Assembly: GCF_031884435.1 (NCBI RefSeq)
Contig: NZ_CP134779.1
Span: forward strand, 5,518,001 to 5,582,000
From: Bosea sp. 685
GTDB lineage: Bacteria > Pseudomonadota > Alphaproteobacteria > Rhizobiales > Beijerinckiaceae
Reading direction: 5' to 3'
Length of the DNA: 64,000 nucleotides
The position numbers and the translations under genes are program-made. The notes below the pieces were generated by a model that was not told the origin of the DNA, searched no databases, and was given only the letters and a program-made list of their open reading frames with translations. Shown here one piece after another: positions 46,053-55,848 of this stretch. The stretch's first letter is position 1, and every line of letters starts with the position of its first letter.

Positions 46053-46477
46053 TAACCCTTCCGGCGACTTCGTAAGCATTGCTCTGCCCGAACCGCGCGT
46101 AGCCCGCTGTTGGGGTTAGGGGACCAGCAGCCTCACTGTCCATCGCCGGCGGTCGAGCGGGAACCGGGATCGATCCCGGCGCAGATGCAGCCTACGAAGC
46201 GGCCTCAAGCAACGCCTGCCGCGCGTCAGCGCTCGCGATGAGGAAAGTCGTTTCGGACGCCACAATACGCAGTATGGTTTTGCGGTTGCGACAGGATCGC
46301 GCCGATGTTTCGACGGCGTGGGCCTTGGGTCCACGCTGGACGCCCCAGCCGAGATTGGATATAGACCCTGCCTTCGCAGGTGCCCGGCAATGACGCTAGA
46401 CGCGCCCCCGGGATAACAATTCGCATTTTCGCGCTAGTCGGAAGCGATAGCGCTAGCGAGCGGAGCATCTGAGGAAC
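46053..46477. other. Intergenic region with short palindromes, no gene
   Basis: About 425 bases before the ABC exporter genes. It contains a perfect 16-base palindrome (CCGGGATCGATCCCGG, 46164-46179) and a REP-like CCTGCCTTCGCAGG with GGCAATGACG (about 46366-46395). No frame looks coding. It probably holds the exporter promoter. Confidence 0.5.
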
Positions 46478-47326
46478 TTGGTTTTGGAGGCGGGGTTGGA
46501 GACGGTCGAACGCATAAGCCGTCACTGGACCGGCGCGATATCGTCGATCTGGAGCAACCAGGAGATCATCCGTGCCTTCATCGCCAGGGAGATCGCCGGG
46601 CGCTATCGCGGTTCCTTCGGCGGATTGCTCTGGTCGTTGATCAACCCATTGCTGATGCTCGCCATTTATACCTTCGTCTTCGCCGTGGTGTTCAAGGCAA
46701 GGTGGTCATCCTCCCAGCCGGAGAGCGGCACGGGCTTCGCTGTGGTGCTGTTCGTGGGACTGATCGTCCACGGCCTGTTCGCCGAATGTCTCCTGCGCGC
46801 CCCGCGTGTGATCATCGAACATTCCAATCTCGTGAAAAAGGTGATCTTTCCCCTTGAGGTTCTGCCGATCGTCACACTTGGCGTCGCTCTTTTTCATGCG
46901 AGCGTGAGCATCGTTGTTCTCTTTGCAGCCATGATTTTCGGGGGCGCGCAGCTGCATGTCACAGCACTGCTTCTTCCAGTCGTCCTGATTCCATTGATCG
47001 CAATCACGCTGGGCCTGAGTTGGTTCGTCGCAGCGCTTGGTGTGTACATTCGTGACATCGGCCAGCTCATCGGCCTTCTGACAACGGTGTTGCTCTTTCT
47101 GTCGCCGGTTTTCTATCCGATATCCGCGTTGCCTGAGAGCTACCGAGCATTGGTGCTGTTCAATCCCTTGACGCTCCCGATCGAACAAGCGCGCGACGTC
47201 CTGATCTGGGGAAGGCTCCCCGACTGGCGAGCTCTGGCGGCATACTACGTCATCAGCTTTCTGGTGGCATCGTTCGGCTATTGGTGGTTCAAGAGCAGTC
47301 GCAAGGGCTTCGCAGATGTCCTCTGA
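46478..47326 (+). CDS. wzm: ABC-2 type polysaccharide exporter, permease (Wzm-like)
   Basis: Inner-membrane permease of 282 residues. The N-terminus has NQEIIRAFIAREIAGRYRGS, then GGLLWSLINPLLMLAIYTFV, the standard entry of Wzm/KpsM/TagG proteins, and about six membrane helices; LFLSPVFYPISALPESYRAL and FNPLTLPIEQARDVLIWG are typical late blocks. It exports a completed lipid-linked polysaccharide across the inner membrane. The start is uncertain among TTG codons: 46478 has GAGGAA too close, 46496 has GGAGG five bases upstream. It overlaps the ATPase gene by 11 bases. Confidence 0.9.
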   Translation: MVLEAGLETVERISRHWTGAISSIWSNQEIIRAFIAREIAGRYRGSFGGLLWSLINPLLMLAIYTFVFAVVFKARWSSSQPESGTGFAVVLFVGLIVHGLFAECLLRAPRVIIEHSNLVKKVIFPLEVLPIVTLGVALFHASVSIVVLFAAMIFGGAQLHVTALLLPVVLIPLIAITLGLSWFVAALGVYIRDIGQLIGLLTTVLLFLSPVFYPISALPESYRALVLFNPLTLPIEQARDVLIWGRLPDWRALAAYYVISFLVASFGYWWFKSSRKGFADVL

Positions 47327-48656
47327 CGTTGCGGTCGCTGTCGAGAGCGTCAGCAAGTGCTTCCTGATGTATGCCCGGCCGGAAGACCGGCTCAAGCAGG
47401 CGCTTGTTCCCAGGCTCGCGCGTCTCCTGGGGCGCCCGGAACCTTGCTATTATCAAGAGTTTTGGGCGCTCCGTGACGTCTCTTTCTCCATCCGCAAGGC
47501 GGAGACCGTTGGCATCATCGGCCGCAATGGCGCAGGCAAGTCGACGCTACTCCAGATCATCTGCGGCACGCTGGCACCGACGAGCGGCGCCGTGCGAACA
47601 TTCGGACGGATCGCTGCTCTCCTGGAGTTGGGAGCTGGCTTCAATCCCGAGTTCACCGGGCGTGAGAATGCCTACCTCAACGGCACGCTCATGGGTCTCT
47701 CGACCGCGGAGATTGATGCCCGCCTGCCTGACATCGAGGCCTTTGCCGATATCGGCGACTTTATCGACCAACCGGTGAAGACTTATTCCAGCGGCATGTC
47801 GGTTCGGCTGGCCTTCGCTGTGATCGCCCATGTCGATGCCGACATCCTGATCATTGATGAGGCACTCGCGGTCGGCGACGCACTGTTCGTCCAAAAATGC
47901 ATGCGCTTCCTGCGGGATTTCGCAAAACGGGGGACGTTGCTCTTCGTCAGTCACGACACTGCTGCGGTCCTGGCTTTGTGTGATCGTGCGATCTGGTTGG
48001 ACGGCGGGGCGGTCACGGAAGACGGGCAACCCAAGCTGGTGTCAGAAGCCTATCTCGCCCGGATGCATCATGCCGCACTTGGTTCGCATTCGAGTTTGAA
48101 GCGAACGTCCGTCCAGCCGAGCAAAACAGATTCGTCTCCCGCCACGGAACTTGGAACGAGCGAAACGGTATCGGAGAGCCAACTCACTGGAACGCACGGA
48201 AGCTCGTCATTCGGCGCCGGCGGGGCGGAGATCAAAAGCGTGGCGCTGCTCACATCGAGTGGGCAGGCGGTCCAGACCGTCAATGGCGGCGAGGAGGTCA
48301 CACTGGAGATCTTGGTCAGTGTTCTGGCCCCACTAACCAGCCCGATTCTGGGCTTCTACCTGAGAGATCGCCTCGGTCAGAATCTGCTCGGCGAAAATAC
48401 ATATCTGAGTTACCGAGATGCCGGGATAACTGCGGAGCCTGGAGACATGCTCCGAGCGCGCTTCTCGTTCCAGATGCCCCACCTCCTGCATGGGCATTAC
48501 AGCGTGTGCGTCTCGGTGGCCGATGGGACGCAGGCCGTTCACGCACAACACCATTGGATCAATGACGCCTTGATCTTTACGTCGCTCCAGCAACACAACC
48601 ACCGCGGTCTCATTGGCCTGCCCGATATGAAGGTTGCGTTGGAGCAAACCTCCTGA
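47316..48656 (+). CDS. wzt: ABC-2 type polysaccharide exporter, ATPase with C-terminal domain (Wzt-like)
   Basis: 446 residues. The N-terminal ATPase (about 1-250) has Walker A GRNGAGKSTLLQ, signature YSSGMSVRLAFAV and Walker B DILIIDEALAVGD; YYQEFWALRDVSF is the typical approach. A Ser/Thr-rich linker follows (about 255-295), then a C-terminal domain of about 145 residues with LEILVSVLAPLTSPILGFYL and RDRLGQNLLGENTYL. This is the Wzt C-terminal carbohydrate-binding fold, which recognises the capped non-reducing end of the O-polysaccharide. Its presence predicts a chain-capping step, for which the methyltransferase domain of the next protein is a candidate. Confidence 0.93.
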   Translation: MSSDVAVAVESVSKCFLMYARPEDRLKQALVPRLARLLGRPEPCYYQEFWALRDVSFSIRKAETVGIIGRNGAGKSTLLQIICGTLAPTSGAVRTFGRIAALLELGAGFNPEFTGRENAYLNGTLMGLSTAEIDARLPDIEAFADIGDFIDQPVKTYSSGMSVRLAFAVIAHVDADILIIDEALAVGDALFVQKCMRFLRDFAKRGTLLFVSHDTAAVLALCDRAIWLDGGAVTEDGQPKLVSEAYLARMHHAALGSHSSLKRTSVQPSKTDSSPATELGTSETVSESQLTGTHGSSSFGAGGAEIKSVALLTSSGQAVQTVNGGEEVTLEILVSVLAPLTSPILGFYLRDRLGQNLLGENTYLSYRDAGITAEPGDMLRARFSFQMPHLLHGHYSVCVSVADGTQAVHAQHHWINDALIFTSLQQHNHRGLIGLPDMKVALEQTS

Positions 48657-48701
48657 GGCCAGGCGGCGGTTCTGCTGTGTTCGTGAGCGAAAGATTCTGT
48701 G

Positions 48702-51700
48702 ATGGTTGAGACGTTCAAGCGCGAAGCCGCTGCGACGCCAATGGATTTCAGCGGCGAGAGGCTGACATCTGCGATCTCGGGCGAGGTGGCGGTCGAGCAC
48801 TATCATCGCTATTTCCTGGCGCGCGACTTCTGCGATGGTCTTGATGTGCTCGATATCGCAGCCGGAGAAGGGTACGGCTCCGCCATCCTGGCGCAAGTGG
48901 CGCGATCTGTCGTCGGCGTCGAAATCGACCCCGCCGTCGTCGATGCCGCCAACACGGAGTTCGTTCGCGCCAATCTGCGTTACATTCAAGGTGACGCGCG
49001 GGCGATTCCATTGCCGGACGCCAGCATCGATGTCGCGGTGTCCTTCGAGACTTTCGAACATTTCGGCGAACACGAGCTCTTCCTGGCGGAGTTGCGCCGC
49101 GTCCTGCGCCCGAATGGGCTCCTCATCATCAGCACGCCGGACCGCGACATTTATTCCGGCCCCGACATTCCACCAAACCCGTTTCACGTCAGGGAAGTGA
49201 ACCGACCTGAATTCGAGAGCGCACTGTCCGCTCATTTCGGGAATGTGCGGATCGCGAGCCAACGTTCGCTGGTCGGCTCCTTCATCGAGGGCGACCAGGA
49301 GGGCCTACCCACACGACACTTTGAAGCTCGAGGTGGCGATCAGATTGAAGCGGGCAAAACGATGGCGCGGGCGCCATATCTCATCGCCTTCGCCTCCAAC
49401 GCCGCACTGCCGTCGCCGCCTCGCAGTCTGTACGTCTATCGGAGCGACTTCGAGATGGACGCGCAGGCTCGTCAGTTGATAGCGCAAGCGCAATTGCAGA
49501 ACCAGCAGTTGCACGCTGCGACCACGACGCTCGAAGCCGAATTGCAGGCAACCCTGGGGCGCGAAGCCGAGCTTCACCGGACGGCCAAAGAACTCGAAAC
49601 GCAACTCGCGGCCGCGGTCGCGGCATTCGGCAGCGCGCAACAAGAACTCGAGCGCCTGCGGGCATCGCTCAGTTGGCGCGCCACAGCTCCCTTGCGATCT
49701 GTCATGACCCGTTATCCAGGCCTCGCCCGCCGCCTGCGGCAGGGGGCAAAGCTCGCCTATTGGACCGTGACCGGCCAACTCCTCCGGCGCTTGCGAGCGT
49801 CGATCGCTTACCGTACCTCGCCGCCATCCGCCGACATGGCGGCCCCTGTCAGCGAGCCTGAAGGCTTGTCGCCCGCTCATGATAGATTGGCAGCGAGCCT
49901 CGGCGGACACGTCGGATCGACTTCCTGGCAAGCGAAAAGGCCGATCCGCGCCGCTCTTGCCAAGCGACCCACGATACAAAGATTGGCGAGGCGCATCGCG
50001 AAAGCTCTGTGGTGGACTGTGACGCTGCAACTTCCCCAGCGACTTGCCGATAGGAGGCGGGTGCTCGCTTCACAGACAGCGCGCAAGGCTCCCAAATCTC
50101 GCGTCAATTCTGAGGATCTAAAAAAACAAGCCGTTGATATTGCCACGAGAGATCTGACTGATTTCCTAAATTCAGACGAAAGAATTGCTTTCACACCATA
50201 TGAAAAGCCAGAGATTTCTGTTCTCATAGTGGTCTGGAACAAGGCTTATTTTACTTTACGTTGCCTTCGAGAATTGCATTCGGTTTCGTCAAGAATTGAG
50301 ATCATCCTAGTTGACAATGCGTCGACCGACGAAACGACCGACATGCTGAGGCGCATCGACGGAATTCATGTCATTGTAAGCGACGTGAACGCGGGGTTTT
50401 TGACCGCGACTAATCGCGCGGCGGCCGTCGCGCGGGGACACGCATTCTTACTTCTAAACAATGATGCGTTCGTGCGCCCCGGCGCGATTGAAGCTGCCTT
50501 CGCGACCTTGAACGAAGAGCCAAACGCCGGGGCCGTCGGTGGACGGTTGATCCTGCCCGACGGGTCTCTTCAAGAGGCAGGAAGCATAATCTGGTCGGAC
50601 GGAAGCACGCAAGGTTATGGGCGCGGGATAACGCCCGATGCAGGGGAGGCCATGTTTCGTCGAGACGTCGACTATTGCTCAGGCGCGTTCTTGATGACAC
50701 CTGCCGCTGTTTGGAACAAACTGAATGGTTTCGATACGATCTATGCTCCCGCATACTATGAGGAAGTAGACTATTGCATGCGGGTAGCTGAAATTGGATT
50801 GCGTACAATATACGAGCCTGAGGCCGCCGTTGATCATTTCGAATTTGGCAGTGAAAACAAGCGTGGCGACACCCTTAATTTAGTCCTGCGGAACCGAAAG
50901 CACTTCAGAAGTCGCCATGCCTCCGCGATTCGCAAGAAACATCTTCCACCAAGCTTTGATAATATCTTGGTGGCCAGGCGTGCAGCCGCTAGCCGGGCTC
51001 GTTGCCTTCTGGTTATCGATGACCTTGTCCCTCTCGCTTCCCTAGGCTCGGGGTTACCCCGCACCAAGGCGATTCTAAGGACGGCCTCCGATCTGGGGTG
51101 GAATGTCGTATTCTACCCTCTTAGCCGCACTGATATCGACTGGTCCGCTGCTTGGCTTGAAATTCCGAAGAACGTCGAAATCATACTCGACGGGGCCGCC
51201 GGATTTGCAGATTTCATGGCGGCTCGGCGAGGATATTTCGATACCGTTCTGGTTAGCCGGCCGCACAATATGGCCTTTGTTTCTACTCATTTGCGCGGAG
51301 ACGCCGCAAAGGACAGGGACGTGCGAATTATTTACGATGCGGAGGCCCTATTCGCGCTGAGGGAAATACTGCGCGCCGAGGTGGCAGGAACGCCTTTGCC
51401 CGCGAAAGAAGCCGAATTGCTGATAGCCTCCGAACTGGCCATTTGCGACGGCGCAGACGCGATTGTCTGCGTGACCGAAGCGGAAGCGTCGATATTCCGC
51501 AATCGCTTTTCAGAGCAGCATCGGCCGCCGGTGGGTGTTTTAAGCTTCCCCACGGAACAAAGAGAGGGAGCGCCCGAGTTCGAGGCGCGTGAAGGATTTT
51601 TGTTCGTTGGACGGCTGCTCGAAACGGCTTCTCCAAACTGGGATGGGCTGGTGTGGTTTCTGCGAGAATGCTGGCCACATGTCAGAAGATTTATGCCGGA

Positions 51701-52169
51701 CGCCACGCTGACGGTCGTGGGACATGTGCATCCGGCCCACGGGCAGCTGGACGCGCCGGGAGTTCGATTTGTTGGCCCGCTTGATGACCTGCAAGCAGCA
51801 TATGATGCTGCACGGGTGTTCCTGGCACCTGTGAGGTTCGCAGCGGGAATCCCACTCAAAATCGTTGAAGCAACGGCCGCAGGGGTGCCAACAGTCGGGA
51901 CGCGATTGATGGCGCGTCAGATGAACTTCGAACCGGGGCGCGAGATAATGGCGGAGGACGAGCCGATCGACTTCGCCGAAGCTGCGGTAGCACTTCACAG
52001 GGATCGGAGCGCCTGGCTTGAAATGCGGGATGCTGCGCAACGCCGAATTCGGGCAGAACACAGCGCCATGCGTTTCCAAGCCTCCTTGGCCGAAATTCTC
52101 GACGGAGGGACGGCCGATATCAGCATTGAAAACGAGACGATGGCTTCCACGCCTTCGTCTGGCAAATAA
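48702..52169 (+). CDS. Three-domain protein: methyltransferase, GT2 and GT4 glycosyltransferase
   Basis: Very large cytoplasmic protein, 1155 residues from ATG 48702. Residues 1-215: class I methyltransferase (VLDIAAGEGYGSAILAQVA, PDASIDVAVSFETFEHF). About 255-335: coiled coil (QLQNQQLHAATTTLEAELQA). About 335-480: basic linker with a twofold pattern, WTVTGQLLRRL and WTVTLQLPQRL. About 485-720: GT2 domain (ISVLIVVWNKAYFTLRCL, IILVDNASTDETTDML, LLLNNDAFVRPGA). About 755-1135: GT4-like domain (FLFVGRLLETASPNWDG, PLKIVEATAAGVPTVGT). GC falls clearly from about 50100, at the start of the GT2 domain. It lies 45 bases after wzt; a polymerase plus terminator role like WbdA/WbdD is plausible but inferred. 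Confidence 0.88.
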   Translation: MVETFKREAAATPMDFSGERLTSAISGEVAVEHYHRYFLARDFCDGLDVLDIAAGEGYGSAILAQVARSVVGVEIDPAVVDAANTEFVRANLRYIQGDARAIPLPDASIDVAVSFETFEHFGEHELFLAELRRVLRPNGLLIISTPDRDIYSGPDIPPNPFHVREVNRPEFESALSAHFGNVRIASQRSLVGSFIEGDQEGLPTRHFEARGGDQIEAGKTMARAPYLIAFASNAALPSPPRSLYVYRSDFEMDAQARQLIAQAQLQNQQLHAATTTLEAELQATLGREAELHRTAKELETQLAAAVAAFGSAQQELERLRASLSWRATAPLRSVMTRYPGLARRLRQGAKLAYWTVTGQLLRRLRASIAYRTSPPSADMAAPVSEPEGLSPAHDRLAASLGGHVGSTSWQAKRPIRAALAKRPTIQRLARRIAKALWWTVTLQLPQRLADRRRVLASQTARKAPKSRVNSEDLKKQAVDIATRDLTDFLNSDERIAFTPYEKPEISVLIVVWNKAYFTLRCLRELHSVSSRIEIILVDNASTDETTDMLRRIDGIHVIVSDVNAGFLTATNRAAAVARGHAFLLLNNDAFVRPGAIEAAFATLNEEPNAGAVGGRLILPDGSLQEAGSIIWSDGSTQGYGRGITPDAGEAMFRRDVDYCSGAFLMTPAAVWNKLNGFDTIYAPAYYEEVDYCMRVAEIGLRTIYEPEAAVDHFEFGSENKRGDTLNLVLRNRKHFRSRHASAIRKKHLPPSFDNILVARRAAASRARCLLVIDDLVPLASLGSGLPRTKAILRTASDLGWNVVFYPLSRTDIDWSAAWLEIPKNVEIILDGAAGFADFMAARRGYFDTVLVSRPHNMAFVSTHLRGDAAKDRDVRIIYDAEALFALREILRAEVAGTPLPAKEAELLIASELAICDGADAIVCVTEAEASIFRNRFSEQHRPPVGVLSFPTEQREGAPEFEAREGFLFVGRLLETASPNWDGLVWFLRECWPHVRRFMPDATLTVVGHVHPAHGQLDAPGVRFVGPLDDLQAAYDAARVFLAPVRFAAGIPLKIVEATAAGVPTVGTRLMARQMNFEPGREIMAEDEPIDFAEAAVALHRDRSAWLEMRDAAQRRIRAEHSAMRFQASLAEILDGGTADISIENETMASTPSSGK

Positions 52170-52197
52170 TTCTCGCTCCGAAAGTGAACCAACGTAG

Positions 52198-54339
52198 ATG
52201 ACTACAGATAAGTCGTTGAAATCGAAGTTCGCATCAGACGCGCGCTGGCACTCCGTTTTCTTTGGTTTCGCGGCCTTTGCGGTTGGCTTATGCTTGGCTT
52301 TTTATCTGTTCTCTTCAGCTATGTTGCTGGACAAATGGGAATGGTGGGCGACGGAAACGGGCGACAATCCCGTTGGCGTTGTTGGTTATCTTTATCTCGC
52401 CGAAGATAAGTGGCGGTGGCCCTTAACTCAGACAAATCTTCTGAATCCGCCCGCTGGCATCAACGCTTTCTATACGGATCTAGTGCCGATAGCGGCATTG
52501 ATCGGGAAATTTATTTATGGCTTAACGGGTCATATTCACCTATACTTTGGCCATTGGATACTTCTTGCGTATGGGATGCAGGCATTCCTCGGGTGGTTGA
52601 TTCTGACGCAGCTTGGCGTCAATCGCCTTGTGGCCGTCATCGGCGCAGCGTTATTTATTCTGCCGTCATTTGTCGCCCGCGCCGGGCACATTGGCCTCAT
52701 CGCGCACTGGGTCGTCCTGCTTTCGATCTTCTCTTACATTAGGGTTGTCAAATTAGCGGGTCGCCGGGAGTGTGTTCTTTGGGCGATTGCGCTTGGCAGC
52801 GTGACCAGCATCAATCCCTATCTGCTCGCGATGTGCGCCGCGATATTCATCGCGGGTATGGCCGAGGCCGCGCGGCGACGGCGCGTCAGCGCGAGCGATG
52901 CCGTTATCGCGATCGCATTGCTGCTCTCGACTAGCATTGCTTGGGCTTTTGCCCTCGGGATCCTTGGGCAGGGAAGCCTCCCCCACGATCTCGGTTTCGG
53001 CGTCTATTCCATGAATTTGCTGTCGCCGCTAATGCCACAGTCGAGCTCAATTCCGGGCTTCGCGGACGTCCTGAACCCGACGGGCGGTCAGTATGAGGGT
53101 TTCAACTATCTCGGCGCCGGGGTTATCGCCATCGGCCTAATTGCGCTGACTTTTTATTTTAGCTCGGTAAAAAGGGTCGTGTCGGCAAACCCCATTCTCG
53201 CGGTCATCCTTGTCGGCCTGACGGTATATGCGGTGTCCGACAAGGTCTACCTTGGCCAACGGTTCATAGTCGATCTGGGCTACAGAAAGCTTCCCGGACT
53301 GAGCACATTAACATCGGTTTTTAGATCGAGCGGGCGCTTTTTCTGGCCGGTCGGGTATTGCGTCCTGATCGTATTCATAACGATTATCGCGCGGCGCTTC
53401 TCGCGCCCGGTTGCAGCCGCTTTCCTGCTCAGTGCTGTGATTGCGCAGTGGGTCGATATGAGGCCGTTGCTCGCTGTTACTCATGCAGTATGGCAAGTAA
53501 AGCCCGAGTTAGTCGATCGAAAGGCGTTCATCGAGGCAGCAAAGTCTTATGGCGAGTTCGTCCTCTATCCGCCTTCCGCGTGCCCAGCGATGTCGGAGCG
53601 CGATATAATCGCGCAACTGCAGTTGATCGCCGCGCAGGCCAAGCTGCCGGTGAACGCGGCCTTCATGAACCGTGGCGGCCCTAGCTGCGCCGATGCAGAA
53701 ACCCGCTTCAGCAAAGATATCGCAGCGGATGCCGTGACCAAGAATCCGCTTGTCATCGCGCTCAAGAGCGCATGGTCGCCGACTTTGCTCGTGACCGGCG
53801 CCACCAACGGGTTTACATGCCGCGAAACAGTCAACCTGGTTGTATGCAGCAAAAACCAGATCGATCCGGTGTTTACGAGGTTAGGTGACGAAATCCGGCC
53901 CATCGCGCTGGGCACCCAAAGGGAGCTTTCCGCAGCAAATCAGGGAGCCGGCGTCCCTTATCTAGGAATCGGCTGGTCCCTCGCTGATCAATATGTGCGC
54001 TGGGCGAGCGGACCAGAGACGACGATTGCGGGCCGACTTGAAAAGCCCGTTTGCAATAATTTGACTTTCAAGGCTCTGGTCACACCGCTGTCGTTCGGAA
54101 ATTATATTGCTGCGACCGCGACGCTAACTCTCAATGACACGCAAGTTGGGGAAATTTCACTCAGCAACCCAGCTCAGCAAGTAGTCCAGCATACGATTTC
54201 GCTCGGCGGACGCTGTGTCGATACCGTCAAGCTAGGATTGCACTTCAAAGATTTGAAGAGCCCGGCTGAATTGGGAATGAACCCCGATATCCGGAAACTG
54301 TCTTGGCTCTTCCGGTGGTTCTCCGTAACTGGCGATTAG
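52198..54339 (+). CDS. Large polytopic membrane protein of a glycan locus (DUF6311-like)
   Basis: 713 residues. About ten hydrophobic segments up to residue 430 (FFGFAAFAVGLCLAFYLFSS, ILLAYGMQAFLGWLILTQLG, GAALFILPSFVARAGHIGL). A periplasmic-looking C-terminal region follows, with cysteines (CPAMSERDIIAQLQLIAAQA, GGPSCADAETRF, TCRETVNLVVCSKN) and a beta-rich end. Its topology and PAGINAFYTDLVPIAALI block recall membrane proteins annotated DUF6311 in O-antigen clusters; I hold that name loosely. A GT-C-type transferase acting on lipid-linked sugar is the likeliest role. It is 28 bases behind the three-domain protein and low in GC, so probably acquired with the end of that gene. Confidence 0.8.
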   Translation: MTTDKSLKSKFASDARWHSVFFGFAAFAVGLCLAFYLFSSAMLLDKWEWWATETGDNPVGVVGYLYLAEDKWRWPLTQTNLLNPPAGINAFYTDLVPIAALIGKFIYGLTGHIHLYFGHWILLAYGMQAFLGWLILTQLGVNRLVAVIGAALFILPSFVARAGHIGLIAHWVVLLSIFSYIRVVKLAGRRECVLWAIALGSVTSINPYLLAMCAAIFIAGMAEAARRRRVSASDAVIAIALLLSTSIAWAFALGILGQGSLPHDLGFGVYSMNLLSPLMPQSSSIPGFADVLNPTGGQYEGFNYLGAGVIAIGLIALTFYFSSVKRVVSANPILAVILVGLTVYAVSDKVYLGQRFIVDLGYRKLPGLSTLTSVFRSSGRFFWPVGYCVLIVFITIIARRFSRPVAAAFLLSAVIAQWVDMRPLLAVTHAVWQVKPELVDRKAFIEAAKSYGEFVLYPPSACPAMSERDIIAQLQLIAAQAKLPVNAAFMNRGGPSCADAETRFSKDIAADAVTKNPLVIALKSAWSPTLLVTGATNGFTCRETVNLVVCSKNQIDPVFTRLGDEIRPIALGTQRELSAANQGAGVPYLGIGWSLADQYVRWASGPETTIAGRLEKPVCNNLTFKALVTPLSFGNYIAATATLTLNDTQVGEISLSNPAQQVVQHTISLGGRCVDTVKLGLHFKDLKSPAELGMNPDIRKLSWLFRWFSVTGD

Positions 54340-54477
54340 AGCGTAATCCTGACGCAGAGCGTGCAGCGGGCAGGTGGCATATCGGCGCCTGCCCACTCGC
54401 CTTCATGGATGAGCAATCAATCCTGAAGGCTGCTATCGAGGATAGCGAATTGAAGACGCTTCTGGAGCCGGAACACC

Positions 54478-54654
54478 ATGGCGACTAGATGGGCTCGGGC
54501 GGGCTGCCTGTATGCGAAATACCTGGCTGGAACGAGCTCGCGCACCAAGGCTGCCGGCTACAGCTGCGCCATTTGGAAGGGGTTGCCCTCCGGTGCGTTT
54601 GGCATCGTCGCCGAGCATTCTGGGGGCGACTTTGTGCTTTACCTGCTGAAATAG
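54478..54654 (+). CDS. Possible small protein of unknown function
   Basis: 58-codon frame from ATG 54478 to TAG 54654 with a natural-looking composition: MATRWARAGCLYAKYLAG, YSCAIWKGLPSGAFGIVAEH, GGDFVLYLLK. GGAG lies 11 bases before the start, a weak spacing. No family recognised. It sits alone in the 54340-54826 gap between the membrane protein and gmd, where no other gene or terminator is seen. It may be a real small gene, a remnant, or chance. Confidence 0.35.
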   Translation: MATRWARAGCLYAKYLAGTSSRTKAAGYSCAIWKGLPSGAFGIVAEHSGGDFVLYLLK

Positions 54655-54808
54655 CCAGTCATGCGGCGCGAGCCGTGTTTCAAGCTAGCTATCACGCCCA
54701 TGGAGCCGGAGCCCGATGCCGGCAGCACGAGGCTTGCGCCGCAGCGTGCGACCCCGTACGGATGTCGCTGAGCAAACCACCGCGCCATTTTCGATCAATA
54801 GGGCGTGA

Positions 54809-55798
<990 letters not shown>

Positions 55799-55848
55799 GT
55801 TCTGGCGCCCGCTGATAAGGCAAGCTCCAAGGGAGCACAGACCCTGCG

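Noticed and set aside
46141..46200. tRNA or tRNA remnant suggested by a GGGATCGATCCC stem-loop
   Set aside because: The palindrome resembles a T-arm only superficially. There is no acceptor stem, anticodon arm or CCA context on either strand.
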